A stretch of 49,347 nt of DNA from Bacillota bacterium (GTDB taxonomy: Bacteria > Bacillota > Clostridia > Acetivibrionales > DSM-1351), in the NCBI GenBank assembly GCA_023460955.1, contig JAEWOH010000032.1, positions 1 to 49,347 on the forward strand. The letters are read 5' to 3'. This document shows positions 32,438-41,258 of the stretch, piece by piece (the stretch's first letter is position 1; each line of letters begins with the position of its first letter). A program made the translations under genes and the position numbers. The notes beneath the pieces are model-generated. The model did not search any database. It had not been told where the DNA came from and was given only the letters and a program-made list of their open reading frames with translations.

Positions 32438-33743
32438 TGATAAGATAGCCTCCGCACTCTACAGCTCCGAATTTATGGAGTTTATTACCTGCTTCAGGTG
32501 CCTGCGTTATAATACCGGCCCTTCCCTTATAAGCCCTCAGGGCAGCATCAAGCATTTCAATGCTGTTGGATTTAAGAATAAATGGCTGTTTCAGATATGT
32601 CTGAGCTTCCCTTACAACATTTGCAAGCATCAGCTTATCTTCACTCTTTTCTATATCAGCATCAATAAGTATTATTTCACATTCCTCGTCTAGTAAATCC
32701 ATGGCTGCGTCTGTAACAGCACCTATATCTCCTGATTTCAAAGAATCCGCCAACATTTTATCGGTTTTCACATCTATCCTGCCAACTTCTGCTGAACCTA
32801 TTTTTTCAAAAGCTATCCTTGTTGAAACTGAAGTAATATAGTCCAAATTCAGCTTTTTTTGTTGTATTTTATTTTCCTCGTTTGAAGCTTTAACCAGCTT
32901 GGATACCTGGGCTATATAATTCGGAGTTGTACCGCAGCAGCCGCCCAAAAGCCTTGCTCCATTTTTAATAAATTCAGGTAAGAGTTTTACAAAGCCCTCA
33001 GGAGTTTCCTTGAAAACCTGCTTCCCATCAATAATTTCAGGTAAACCTGCATTGGGTTTTACACTAAAGGGCAGGCCGGTTTTGCCATAGCTTTCAGCTA
33101 TTTTCAACATGTATTCAGGACCAAAGGAACAGTTTGTTCCTATTAAATCTGCACCCATGGAATGGAGTATTACGGCGCAAACTTCCGGGTCCGTACCCAT
33201 AAGTGTTCTTCCATTCTGTTCATAAGATACAGAACAGATAACAGGAAGACTGCAATTTTCTTTTGCTGCAAGAAGAGCGATCCTGAGCTCACTTATATCT
33301 GTAAAGGTTTCAAAGCTTATAATGTCTGCTCCCCCGGCTACAACAGCCTCAACCTGTTCCTTGAACGTATTATAGGCCTTTTCAAAGGTTAAATCCCCAA
33401 AGGGCTCAAGAAGTTTTCCCAGAGGTCCAATGGAGGCAGCAACATAGCACTTCCCTCCTGCTGCTTCCTTTGCAAGCTTTGCTGATTGATAATTTATATC
33501 ATAAAGACTGTTCTTAAGTCCATATTCCTCTAGTTTGATGCCATTGGATTGAAAGGTGTTTGTTTGTATAACATCAGCACCGGCATCTATATAACCTTTA
33601 TAAATCGCTTTAATAATGTCAGGTTGTGTGAGGTTCCACTCCTCAGGGCAGGTGCCTACTCCAAGACCATTCTCAAAAAGCATTCTTCCCATTGATCCGT
33701 CAAATACCAATATTTTTTGTTTTATATCATCTATAAAAGACAT
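32427..33743 (-). CDS. Homocysteine S-methyltransferase-like protein (MetH N-terminal type)
   Basis: 438 residues from the ATG at 33743 (GGAGGG upstream). Residues about 1-290 are the homocysteine-binding barrel: VFDGSMGRMLFENG, DVIQTNTFQSNGIKL, the zinc ligands Cys in LIGTNCSFGPEYML and the Cys pair in RLLGGCCGTTPNYI. The last 140 residues do not form a full pterin-binding module, and no cobalamin domain is present. Full MetH needs these, so partners should be encoded elsewhere, or the methyl donor differs. It overlaps the rhomboid gene. Confidence 0.85.
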   Translation of the reverse strand: MSFIDDIKQKILVFDGSMGRMLFENGLGVGTCPEEWNLTQPDIIKAIYKGYIDAGADVIQTNTFQSNGIKLEEYGLKNSLYDINYQSAKLAKEAAGGKCYVAASIGPLGKLLEPFGDLTFEKAYNTFKEQVEAVVAGGADIISFETFTDISELRIALLAAKENCSLPVICSVSYEQNGRTLMGTDPEVCAVILHSMGADLIGTNCSFGPEYMLKIAESYGKTGLPFSVKPNAGLPEIIDGKQVFKETPEGFVKLLPEFIKNGARLLGGCCGTTPNYIAQVSKLVKASNEENKIQQKKLNLDYITSVSTRIAFEKIGSAEVGRIDVKTDKMLADSLKSGDIGAVTDAAMDLLDEECEIILIDADIEKSEDKLMLANVVREAQTYLKQPFILKSNSIEMLDAALRAYKGRAGIITQAPEAGNKLHKFGAVECGGYLINEK

Positions 33744-33758
33744 ATATCCCTCCATTAA

Positions 33759-33791
33759 GAAAATTGCCAGTTTAGTTAACTGGCAATTTTC
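33759..33791 (-). terminator. 14-bp hairpin between acyl-CoA synthetase and methyltransferase genes
   Basis: A perfect stem (33759-33772 with 33778-33791) and a 5-nt loop, with TTTTCTT on the minus-strand side. It lies about 100 bp past the acyl-CoA synthetase stop and only 6 bp before the methyltransferase ribosome binding site. It could be the upstream gene's terminator or a leader attenuator. Confidence 0.65.
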
Positions 33792-33805
33792 TATTTTATT
33801 ATTAA

Positions 33806-33834
33806 ATTATAATAGTGTATTAGTTTGATGTAAA
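33806..33834 (-). promoter_or_regulatory. Promoter ahead of the homocysteine methyltransferase-like gene
   Basis: TTTACA (33829-33834) and TATAAT (33806-33811) with a 17-bp spacer on the minus strand. Transcription would start just before the hairpin at 33759-33791. Confidence 0.65.
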
Positions 33835-33888
33835 GGTGGTCTGGAACACACTTTGAAAATCAGTTGTAGATTATAAGTACTTTTAACG

Positions 33889-35553
33889 TCAAGCAGTCTC
33901 TATATTCGCTTCATCCTGCAAGCCTAACTGGACGATGGCATTTTCTCTCATTTTGTATTTTTGAATCTTTCCACTGGCTGTCATCGGGAAGTTGTCAACA
34001 AAGCTGACGTACTTCGGAGTCTTGTGTCTTGCCATGTGAGACCTTACAGCCTCTTTTACTTCATCCTCGGTCATGTCACAGCCTTCCTTCAGGATTATGC
34101 AAGCCATTATTTCTTCTCCGTAGGTTTTTGACGGTACACCAATAACCTGAACGTCCTTAACCTGAGGCAAGGTATATATAAATTCTTCTATTTCCTTTGG
34201 ATAAATGTTTTCCCCGCCTCTGATAATCATATCTTTAATTCTTCCGGTAATTTTATAGTAGCCGTGTTCATCCCTTACAGCAAGGTCACCTGTATGAAGC
34301 CATCCATCCGAATCAATTGCTTGCGCAGTTGCTTCAGGCATTTTATAGTAGCCTTTCATTACGTTATAGCCTCTGCAGACAAATTCTCCCGGTACTCCGT
34401 CAGGAAGGTCCTTTCCCGTCTCAGGATCTACAATTTTACATTCGATAAATGGAAGGGAACGTCCTACGGTTGCAACTCTACGCTCAATACTGTCACCTAT
34501 CCTTGTCTGAGTACAAACAGGTGATGCCTCAGTTTGTCCGTATGGAATTGTAATATCCTTCATGTTCATCTTTTCGATAACCAGTTCCATATATTTAACC
34601 GGACATGGTGATCCGGACATTATGCCTGTTCTCAGTGAAGAGTAATCGAAGTTATTAAAATCAGGATGTTCTAGTACTGCAATAAACATTGTCGGTACAC
34701 CGTAAACCGCTGTACACTTTTCCTTTTCAATAGTCTGCATTACTTTAAGAGGTTGATAATACTCCAAGGGGATCATGGTGGTTCCATGTGTCACACAAGC
34801 CATTACAGCCAGAACCAGACCAAAGCAATGGAAAAATGGCACAGGAATACATAGTCTGTCTTCATATGTAAAATGCATGCAGTCGCCGATACATTTACCA
34901 TTATTCACAATGTTATAATGTGTCAGCATAACTCCTTTAGGAAAACCGGTAGTTCCCGAGGTATACTGCATGTTTATAACATCGTGGCAGTTTAAGGACT
35001 TGCTTATGGAATACAGTTCTTCGTCAGATACATCCTTTCCCATTTCCAATAGTTCTGTCCAGCTGAACATTCCCGGATGTTTATTCTCGCTTACGCTTAT
35101 AATATTCTTAAGATAAGGAAGCTTATCACTGTTGAACTCACCGGGCTTTGAATCCTTTAATTCGGGACAAAGTTCGTTAATAATTTCAATATAATTTGAA
35201 TCCTTGAAGCCGTCTATAAGCACTAACGTATTGCTGTCAGACTGCTTAAGCAGATAATCAAGCTCAAATATTTTATAATTAGTATTAACTGTTACCAATA
35301 CAGCTCCGATTTTTGCAGTGGCAAACAGAGTAATTAGCCATTCCGGTACATTGGTAGCCCACATTGCCACGTGGTCTCCTTTTTTTATCCCCATTTTCAA
35401 AAAGCTTTTTGCAACGCTGTTGCACAGAGAATTAAATTCTGAATATGTTTTTCTAAATGGACGGTCAGAGTATAAAACGCACTCATGATCAGGATATCTT
35501 TCAGCCATTTCTTCCAGCATTCCGCCCACTGTAATCTCCATTAATTTTTCCAT
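33889..35553 (-). CDS. AMP-forming acyl-CoA synthetase
   Basis: 554 residues. Adenylate-forming motifs in order: MQYTSGTTGFPKGVMLTH (P-loop), VPFFHCFGLVLA, YGQTEASPV, the adenylation Asp in DGWLHTGDLAVRDEHGYYKITGRIKDMIIRGGENIYPKEIE, and the catalytic Lys in TASGKIQKYKMRE. It makes an acyl-CoA from acid, ATP and CoA through an acyl-AMP. GGAGG lies 6 nt before the ATG. The acid cannot be told from motifs. The T-box leader with a probable Leu specifier suggests a branched-chain acid such as isovalerate rather than a long-chain fatty acid. Confidence 0.92.
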   Translation of the reverse strand: MEKLMEITVGGMLEEMAERYPDHECVLYSDRPFRKTYSEFNSLCNSVAKSFLKMGIKKGDHVAMWATNVPEWLITLFATAKIGAVLVTVNTNYKIFELDYLLKQSDSNTLVLIDGFKDSNYIEIINELCPELKDSKPGEFNSDKLPYLKNIISVSENKHPGMFSWTELLEMGKDVSDEELYSISKSLNCHDVINMQYTSGTTGFPKGVMLTHYNIVNNGKCIGDCMHFTYEDRLCIPVPFFHCFGLVLAVMACVTHGTTMIPLEYYQPLKVMQTIEKEKCTAVYGVPTMFIAVLEHPDFNNFDYSSLRTGIMSGSPCPVKYMELVIEKMNMKDITIPYGQTEASPVCTQTRIGDSIERRVATVGRSLPFIECKIVDPETGKDLPDGVPGEFVCRGYNVMKGYYKMPEATAQAIDSDGWLHTGDLAVRDEHGYYKITGRIKDMIIRGGENIYPKEIEEFIYTLPQVKDVQVIGVPSKTYGEEIMACIILKEGCDMTEDEVKEAVRSHMARHKTPKYVSFVDNFPMTASGKIQKYKMRENAIVQLGLQDEANIETA

Positions 35554-35607
35554 AAAGCACCTCCATAAAAATAATAAATGTCTAAAAAAAATAAAATAAG
35601 TAAAATA

Positions 35608-35845
35608 AAAAAGCTCCTCGTCTCAGATATATGAGACGAAAAGCATGTTCCGCGGTACCACTCAAATTAATCCGACTAATCGGGGTCGATTGTCGAAATC
35701 TCTTTAATCATATAACGGTGAAACCGTTCCAACCTAATTATTCAGCCGGAATGCTCCCGGGCGAGCTTCAACTTTTCAAAACCGCTGCCTTTCACCAGTT
35801 GACAGCTCTCTGATAGATTTTCTTCAAGTTTACTATTCCCGTTCA
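35608..35845 (-). promoter_or_regulatory. T-box leader of the acyl-CoA synthetase gene, probable leucine specifier
   Basis: The minus strand shows AGTA (start of the specifier-loop stem), AGAGAG, CTGGTGAAAG, and the T-box core GAGTGGTACCGCGG (35650-35663). A terminator (35610-35645) ends in six Ts. Aligned base for base with the ileS leader (TGAAA-ATC-ATCC), the specifier here is CTC, Leu (35763-35765, in TGAAG-CTC-GCCC). A one-base shift would give GCT (Ala). Confidence 0.92.
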
Positions 35846-35892
35846 CAGCAAATTTTATATTCTATTTAATAGCAATTGTTCAAATTATTAAT

Positions 35893-35922
35893 ATAATACT
35901 ATGTAAATTGTACCAATGTCAA
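35893..35922 (-). promoter_or_regulatory. Promoter of the acyl-CoA synthetase T-box transcript
   Basis: TTGACA (35917-35922) and TATTAT (35893-35898) with an 18-bp spacer on the minus strand. Confidence 0.7.
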
Positions 35923-35965
35923 TACATATATTTTTGCACTTTACAGTAATAAATCGTTTATATCG

Positions 35966-36616
35966 TTACGCCTTAATATTATGTTTGAAGGCGTATATAG
36001 CTGCTTGAGTTCTATCGTTAACGTCAAGTTTCTTGAATATGTTTGATATGTGATTCTTAACGGTTTTTTCACTTATGTAAAGATTCTTTGCGATCTCTTT
36101 ATTAATCATACCTTCGGCAATTAGCTTTAAAACTTCAATCTCCCTGCTGGTAAGGTTATTTGATAATGTTCTGTCATGCTCATATAATGTAACTCTGTTG
36201 AATTCCTTAACCAGTTCACTGGTCATGTTGGGCTGTATGAAGGTTTGATTTCCATAAACACTTCTTATGGCATCTATAAGTACAGAAGACTCAGCATCCT
36301 TAAGAACATAGCCTTCACAGCCCATCTGGAGAGTTTTGAACAAATACTCCCTGTCCTGATGAAGAGTAAGAACTATAATCTTGAAGCGCTCCTCCCCTTC
36401 CTTTAACAGTTTTATCGCCTGAAGACCATTTAATACCGGCATGTTTATGTCCATTAAAATAATATCAGGTTTTAAGTTCTTAGCTAGTTCTACGGCTTCA
36501 TTACCGTTAGCAGCCTGTGCGACAACGTATATATCATCTTCAAGTTCAAGGATTGTTTTCAAACCCTGTCTTACCATTGCATGATCGTCCGCTATCAATA
36601 CATTTATTTTATTCAT
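35966..36616 (-). CDS. degU: DegU-like response regulator (NarL/LuxR type)
   Basis: 216 residues. Receiver domain with D10-D11, phosphoacceptor D56 (in LMDINMP) and the Lys of GYVLKDA. The C-terminal LuxR helix-turn-helix is LTSREIEVLKLIAEGMINKEIAKNLYISEKTVKNHISNIFKKLDVNDRTQAAIYAF. It starts 2 bp after the stop of the kinase gene and GGGGAGG lies in that gene's end, so the pair is coupled. In Bacillus DegU controls secreted enzymes, motility and competence; the targets here are unknown. Confidence 0.92.
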   Translation of the reverse strand: MNKINVLIADDHAMVRQGLKTILELEDDIYVVAQAANGNEAVELAKNLKPDIILMDINMPVLNGLQAIKLLKEGEERFKIIVLTLHQDREYLFKTLQMGCEGYVLKDAESSVLIDAIRSVYGNQTFIQPNMTSELVKEFNRVTLYEHDRTLSNNLTSREIEVLKLIAEGMINKEIAKNLYISEKTVKNHISNIFKKLDVNDRTQAAIYAFKHNIKA

Positions 36617-36618
36617 AC

Positions 36619-37788
36619 TTAGAGAGCCTCCCCTTCGTCAATGAGCGGTATATGTATATTAATTCTTGTTCCTTGTTGTTCTTCTGACACTAAATTAAAT
36701 TCTCCTTCAAGCAGGGCAACTCTCTCTTTCATGCTAAAAAGTCCAAAGCCTCCGGACAAGTCTTTATTCGTCATATTTACAGTTTTTGAATTAAAGCCTA
36801 TTCCGTTATCATATATTACTATACTTAATTTATTATCAATTTTTTCCAGGATTACGCTTGCTGTTTTCGATTCTGAGTGCTTAAGAACATTGTTTAGTGC
36901 TTCCTGAACTATTCTGAATACAGTTAAAGAAATCACAGGTTTTATTGTCTCATCAATACCTCTGTATTTGAATGTTACATTAATACCAGTTGACTCCTTA
37001 AAAGAAATAACATATCTTTCTAGGGTTGGCAATAGACCTAAATCATCAAGTGCCATAGGTCTCAGGTTATAGATAATTTTTCTGACCTCCTGAAGACTAT
37101 CTCTCATAACCTTTTTGAGGTTTTGCAATTCACTCTTTGCCTCTAAAATATTTTTATCCAAGAGCCTCTCACATATTTCTGCCTTTATAACTGCATTTGA
37201 TATGGATTGTGCAGGACCGTCGTGAATTTCTCTAGCTACCCTCTTCCGTTCATCCTCCTGAGCTTCAATTATCCTTAACCCAAGGTATTGTTTCTGCTGC
37301 AGGTTATCAAGCTGCTCCCCTACACCCTTTATGTCACTGCTCAGATATTCCAGAGCTATCCCTACATGTCCGATAAGGCTATCAGCTTTTTCAAGAGTTT
37401 TTAAAGAATCCTTTATCCTTATTTCCAGGTCGTTTCTTCTTCTAATAAGAAAACTTTCCTGTTCGCGTTTAACAGCGAGCTTTACCCTAAGATCATCGGC
37501 TGTTTGATATGCGGCGGCAAGCTCGTCCTGACTATATTTCTGAAAATTGTTATTAACTTCAAATAGTCTTTTTTTACTTTTTTTCAATTCAGTCTCAAGA
37601 CTTTCTATCTCATTAAGAATGTCTATAACCTGTTGCTTCAAGGTTTCCAACTCGGTCTTAAGTCGGGTACATTCTTTTCTAGAGTTTTCTGCAATCTCAA
37701 TAATTTCCTTTTTGCCCGAATCCAGAGCCTTAATTGTCTTGTTTATTATTTCGTCCATCTGTATAGCGTTATGCTTAAAATTCGGCAT
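36619..37788 (-). CDS. degS: DegS-like soluble sensor histidine kinase
   Basis: 389 residues, with no membrane segment. The N-terminal coiled-coil sensor (about 10-170) begins INKTIKALDSGKKEIIEIAENSRKECTRLKTELETLK, the pattern of the DegS sensor domain. HisKA_3 follows with the phosphorylated His in EDERKRVAREIHDGPAQSISN, then an ATPase domain with LNNVLKHSES (N box), YDNGIGFN (G1) and GGFGLFSMKERV (G2). It phosphorylates the adjacent DegU-like regulator. AAGGTG precedes the ATG. Confidence 0.93.
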   Translation of the reverse strand: MPNFKHNAIQMDEIINKTIKALDSGKKEIIEIAENSRKECTRLKTELETLKQQVIDILNEIESLETELKKSKKRLFEVNNNFQKYSQDELAAAYQTADDLRVKLAVKREQESFLIRRRNDLEIRIKDSLKTLEKADSLIGHVGIALEYLSSDIKGVGEQLDNLQQKQYLGLRIIEAQEDERKRVAREIHDGPAQSISNAVIKAEICERLLDKNILEAKSELQNLKKVMRDSLQEVRKIIYNLRPMALDDLGLLPTLERYVISFKESTGINVTFKYRGIDETIKPVISLTVFRIVQEALNNVLKHSESKTASVILEKIDNKLSIVIYDNGIGFNSKTVNMTNKDLSGGFGLFSMKERVALLEGEFNLVSEEQQGTRINIHIPLIDEGEAL

Positions 37789-37961
37789 TTTTTCACCTTT
37801 ATATTCATATTTATTGGTTTATTTTTAGTTTTTCGTCTGATAATAATTAAAACTTTATAAACCCTACAGAGATATTTTAACTAATATATTAAAAGCCTAC
37901 AATAGGACTGCTAATTTATGTTTATAATTTATAAAGCTGTTCAAGCTTTATAAGTACATAA

Positions 37962-37990
37962 AAAAGACCTTTACAAAAGTAAAGGTCTTT
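37962..37990 (-). terminator. Terminator of tRNA-Lys
   Basis: A stem of about 12 bp immediately after the tRNA 3' end, followed by TTTTTT on the minus strand. Confidence 0.88.
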
Positions 37991-38066
37991 TGGTGCGCCA
38001 TCAGGGATTCGAACCCGGGACACCCTGATTAAGAGTCAGGTGCTCTACCAACTGAGCTAATAGCGC
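37991..38066 (-). tRNA. tRNA-Lys (anticodon CTT)
   Basis: 76 nt with encoded CCA. Acceptor GCGCTAT/ATGGCGC (one G-T pair), D-arm GCTC-AGTTGGTA-GAGC, anticodon stem CCTGA/TCAGG with loop CTCTTAA (CTT). The T-stem reads CCGGG/CCCTG and has one C-T mismatch where related tRNAs usually have CAGGG/CCCTG. Confidence 0.95.
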
Positions 38067-38198
38067 ATATATCAAGTGTTTCGGGGATTTCTGTCCGGAA
38101 CACTTTTATATTATAAGAGCTTATCAGGGTATTGTCAACAGTATTTTTAATTTTTTTTGGACTACCTTTTAGGACCTTTTATCATCCAATAAATAAAC

Positions 38199-38690
38199 TT
38201 AACTTACTATGCCTGTAAGCTGTAACCTCATGGCAGTATATTTAGATTTTATCTCAGAAAACCCTAATTTTTCATATACTGGTTTCCCTTCTTCAGTGGC
38301 AGACAGTTCAATGTAGGAAACACCCAACTGCCTAGCCTCTTTAATTATGCTTAAGATAACTTTTGAAGCCAGACCTTTCCTGCGATACTCGGGATAAGTA
38401 AGCACATTCAGCAGTGTGCCTGTTTTGCCTGTAATGAAGCGAGGATTGGCAGGCTTTTCTGATATTGCCAGAAATGCCGTTGAAACAACTTTTTTATCAA
38501 CTTCAGCAAAATAAGCAATAAAGGTTTGGTTTAAATTTCTTATTATATAATTCACCAGCTGACTTTTAATTACAGCTTCATCCTCAGCTTTTAAGCTTCC
38601 CATATCTGTTGTTAGATAATCAATTCGCAATTTGATAAGCTTATCCATATCATCCGGCACTGCTTTACGAATAGTATAGCCTGATTCCAT
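38199..38690 (-). CDS. GNAT-family N-acetyltransferase
   Basis: 163 residues from the ATG at 38690 (GGGGTGG upstream; a GTG at 38699 lies within that site). Acetyl-CoA binding motif A is LLNVLTYPEYRRKGLASKVILSIIKEARQLGV, with the R-K-G-L-A pyrophosphate loop; motif B is ELSATEEGKPVYEKLGF. The N-terminus YTIRKAVPDDMDKLIKLRIDYL is typical. The acceptor is unknown. Confidence 0.9.
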   Translation of the reverse strand: MESGYTIRKAVPDDMDKLIKLRIDYLTTDMGSLKAEDEAVIKSQLVNYIIRNLNQTFIAYFAEVDKKVVSTAFLAISEKPANPRFITGKTGTLLNVLTYPEYRRKGLASKVILSIIKEARQLGVSYIELSATEEGKPVYEKLGFSEIKSKYTAMRLQLTGIVS

Positions 38691-38748
38691 TTTGACCACC
38701 CCTATATTATAAATTTCTGTTCACTATAAATTAATTACATCCATAAAC

Positions 38749-39834
38749 TTAATCCTTGATACTGCCCTCGTCATTTACCTTTATTGCTTCACCTTTTTTC
38801 ATTGTAATGTTGTCTGATTTATAGAGCTTTCCTTCAATAGTTAATACAACCTCCTGTGCATTGTAGTAGTTGCCCAGCGTATTTGCTATGCTTTGAAGAA
38901 TTCCCCTCTCATAAGCCTTATTTTTATTTATCTCTTCAATAAATGCTGAATTCATATCAACATACACTTTTCTATCATTGTTAAGGTATAGACTGTTAAC
39001 TGCTATGCTCGTAGTCAAAGGTCTCCCAAGGATATTTTCAGCAACTTCTTTATAAGTTTGGGCAAGCTTTTGTTTAGTTATATCATTAGTATAAAAAGCT
39101 ATATCTTTAGATATATAGTGTAATTTATCATTGTCTTTAACAGGATAATAAAGTTTTACAGAGCTTACTAATGGTACTTCCTTTTCAATACTTTTTAGAA
39201 CAGAAATAACTTTGAAATCACCTGTAATAAATATAGTTTTTACAAGTCCTATGTTTTTTGCGTAATAATCTATATTTTTGCCATCTGGTGTTTCAGTGGT
39301 TACTTCAATTGCCTTATAGTTTCCCATCGGAGTTTCTACTTCGGCTGCCGTATTAGTTATAGTTCTTTTTTGTGAGTCTTTTATCTTCCATGAATTTCCC
39401 ACAATTATCGGTTCCATTAACAAAATCTCAGGCTCCCCTTCCGATTTATCAAGAAAATTCTCTCTGTAGTAGACTTCACCCCTTAAAAAGGTCCTTGTAA
39501 GCTTTCCGGCATTAAGCTCAATAACCCTTACAGCTTCGGTGCCTCCGTTGTTAGTTCTCTGCTGTATTTTGTTTTCATTAAAATAATCATTATAGAGGTT
39601 ATAGGAAGCATATTCATTTCCAGAACCTTCGTAAATATACTTAACATTCTTTTCAAAAGGATAATATTCACTAAGTTTCGGTAATTCGGCTTGGGTTGTA
39701 GAAGCCGCCTGAGAATTTGTTGCAATAGTTGCTGATGGTGTAGTTACTGATTGATTTCTGTTCTTACTGCTGCAGCCATTCATAAATATAATTGAACATA
39801 TAAGAATTGATATAGTCTTTATACTTTTTTTCAT
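38749..39834 (-). CDS. GerMN-domain lipoprotein
   Basis: 361 residues from the ATG at 39834 (GGAGAG 6 nt upstream). A signal peptide ends in a lipobox (IIFMNGC, mature Cys at about 20), then a Ser/Thr-rich linker. Residues about 45-215 are a beta-rich region of unknown type (YPFEKNVKYIYEGSGNEYASY). The C-terminal GerMN domain (about 220-350) contains LYYPVKDNDKL, AENILGRPL, VYVDMNSAFIEEI and VVLTIEGKLYKSDN. GerMN lipoproteins act in spore formation and germination. It would be attached to the outer face of the membrane. Confidence 0.85.
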   Translation of the reverse strand: MKKSIKTISILICSIIFMNGCSSKNRNQSVTTPSATIATNSQAASTTQAELPKLSEYYPFEKNVKYIYEGSGNEYASYNLYNDYFNENKIQQRTNNGGTEAVRVIELNAGKLTRTFLRGEVYYRENFLDKSEGEPEILLMEPIIVGNSWKIKDSQKRTITNTAAEVETPMGNYKAIEVTTETPDGKNIDYYAKNIGLVKTIFITGDFKVISVLKSIEKEVPLVSSVKLYYPVKDNDKLHYISKDIAFYTNDITKQKLAQTYKEVAENILGRPLTTSIAVNSLYLNNDRKVYVDMNSAFIEEINKNKAYERGILQSIANTLGNYYNAQEVVLTIEGKLYKSDNITMKKGEAIKVNDEGSIKD

Positions 39835-39923
39835 AATACGCTCTCCGCCAATGACATTTTTATAAATCATATCTACAACTTCTGTAAAATTGACGATTCT
39901 TATACTTAAAAGCATTATATAAT

Positions 39924-40550
39924 TTAATAGCTGTTTATAATTCTGGCTACTGCTCTAACCGGACTTGAATCAGCGTTTATTCTTAAGGGAAAAGAAAACA
40001 CCTCAAATTTGTCATCTGAAGATATTTTATCAAGATTTGTCATATTTTCTATAATCAGAATATTGCTTTGAAGAAGTGCTTTATGTATTGTGAATGGGTA
40101 GTGGTCGGGTGACGGAGCATCAATTCCTATAAGTCTGACCTTACTTTCAGCCAGGTACTCACAGACCGACATATCGAGTACCGGGTGGTCAGAATAGTAT
40201 TTATCCTCACCATAATATCTATCCATTCCGGTTTTAAATAATACTACTTCGTTGTCTCTAATTATATCTTTATAGGCGGATTTCATTCTGATGATTTTTT
40301 CATCCTGGGTATGAATTAAACATCCAAGACCGCAAAAGTGCTCGATAGGAAGGCTGCCTATATATTCAGAAACATTTAACATGTGCATTCTTCCGTCGAT
40401 ATGTGTGCCCATGTGCATTCCTGTAGCAAGCCTATGGTTATTATAACCGTCTTTTTCAAAAAATTTATCCTGTTCAAGACTCACAGCACTATCCCCGGGA
40501 TAAACCGGCATACTTTTCTTTATTGGCTGAGTTAAATCTATGTATTTCAT
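39924..40550 (-). CDS. Cyclase/kynurenine formamidase-like metal-dependent hydrolase
   Basis: 208 residues from the ATG at 40550 (GGGGAG 5 nt upstream). The family signature is MHMGTHIDGRMHML (HxGTHxD, metal ligands). The opening YIDLTQPIKKSMPVYPGD and the later LIGIDAPSPDHYPFTIHKALL are also typical. Family members hydrolyse amide or lactone bonds with Zn or Mn. No tryptophan-degradation gene is adjacent, so the substrate is open. Confidence 0.88.
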   Translation of the reverse strand: MKYIDLTQPIKKSMPVYPGDSAVSLEQDKFFEKDGYNNHRLATGMHMGTHIDGRMHMLNVSEYIGSLPIEHFCGLGCLIHTQDEKIIRMKSAYKDIIRDNEVVLFKTGMDRYYGEDKYYSDHPVLDMSVCEYLAESKVRLIGIDAPSPDHYPFTIHKALLQSNILIIENMTNLDKISSDDKFEVFSFPLRINADSSPVRAVARIINSY

Positions 40551-40685
40551 TAGTTCTCCCCGATATAAACTTAATATTAAAAAATGATGTTTTTGCAAAT
40601 TGATCTATAGTATTACAAGCACTTTCATTTTAACATACAATATTTTACTTATCCAATTTATAGTGAATTTTGGACAAATGAAAAC

Positions 40686-40725
40686 AGAGAACTTACCATT
40701 AAAAATCTGATCAGGTAAGTCCTCT
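40686..40725 (-). terminator. Terminator of the small secreted protein gene
   Basis: A 12-bp stem with one mismatch (40686-40697 with 40714-40725) and a GTTTTCATTT tail on the minus strand, 62 bp past the stop. Confidence 0.6.
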
Positions 40726-40787
40726 ACTTATAATTAAAGGATAAAGTTTTTTAAAAATTTGTTTGTTTCTTATAAAGGCTTGAGTCG

Positions 40788-41192
40788 TTATTGAACAACG
40801 TAACTTGTGACCACCCGGCTTCCTCCACTTATAATTTCTATTTGATATGTGCCGGTATCGGTGTTCTTGTCCACCTTCCAGGTACACAGAACACTTCCGT
40901 CCTTTCCGGCAGTAATATTTCTCGTTGTCGTATAATATTTTCCTTGAATTTTATAGCTGCATATAATTCTGCAATTATTGTTTGGAGTACATCTTAATGC
41001 AAGTACTCCCACTTCTCCCCTTCTGATATAAGGACGTTTAGCGACGACCTGTATTCCTTCCTCAGCAGTTGTCTGAGCAAGTATCCCATTATTTACTTCC
41101 ATTACAGCTTGAGCTACATTTGTTTTTTTCAGCAGCAGAAAACCGTTAAGTAATAAGCTCATACATAGTAAAAAAGGCAAAATACGCTTCAT
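40788..41192 (-). CDS. Small exported or membrane-anchored protein, beta-sandwich-like
   Basis: 134 residues. A basic start and hydrophobic stretch (KRILPFLLCMSLLLNGFLLL, 2-21) give an uncleaved anchor or signal peptide. The remaining 85-90 residues are beta-rich: VVAKRPYIRRGEVGVLALRCTPNNNCRIICSYKIQGKYYTTTRNITAGKDGSVLCTWKVDKNTDTGTYQIEI, with an Ig-like alternation and four Cys (CTPNNNCRIIC...C) that could form disulfides. No family recognised. It has its own terminator. Confidence 0.75.
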   Translation of the reverse strand: MKRILPFLLCMSLLLNGFLLLKKTNVAQAVMEVNNGILAQTTAEEGIQVVAKRPYIRRGEVGVLALRCTPNNNCRIICSYKIQGKYYTTTRNITAGKDGSVLCTWKVDKNTDTGTYQIEIISGGSRVVTSYVVQ

Positions 41193-41258
41193 TGTATCAC
41201 CTCAAATTAGTATTTTACCTTATTTTCTCCATAGTATTTTTTTTTATTTATATGTCAT

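Noticed and set aside
33743..33890. SAM (S-box) riboswitch ahead of the homocysteine methyltransferase-like gene
   Set aside because: The leader is too short and lacks the conserved S-box elements; only a hairpin is present.
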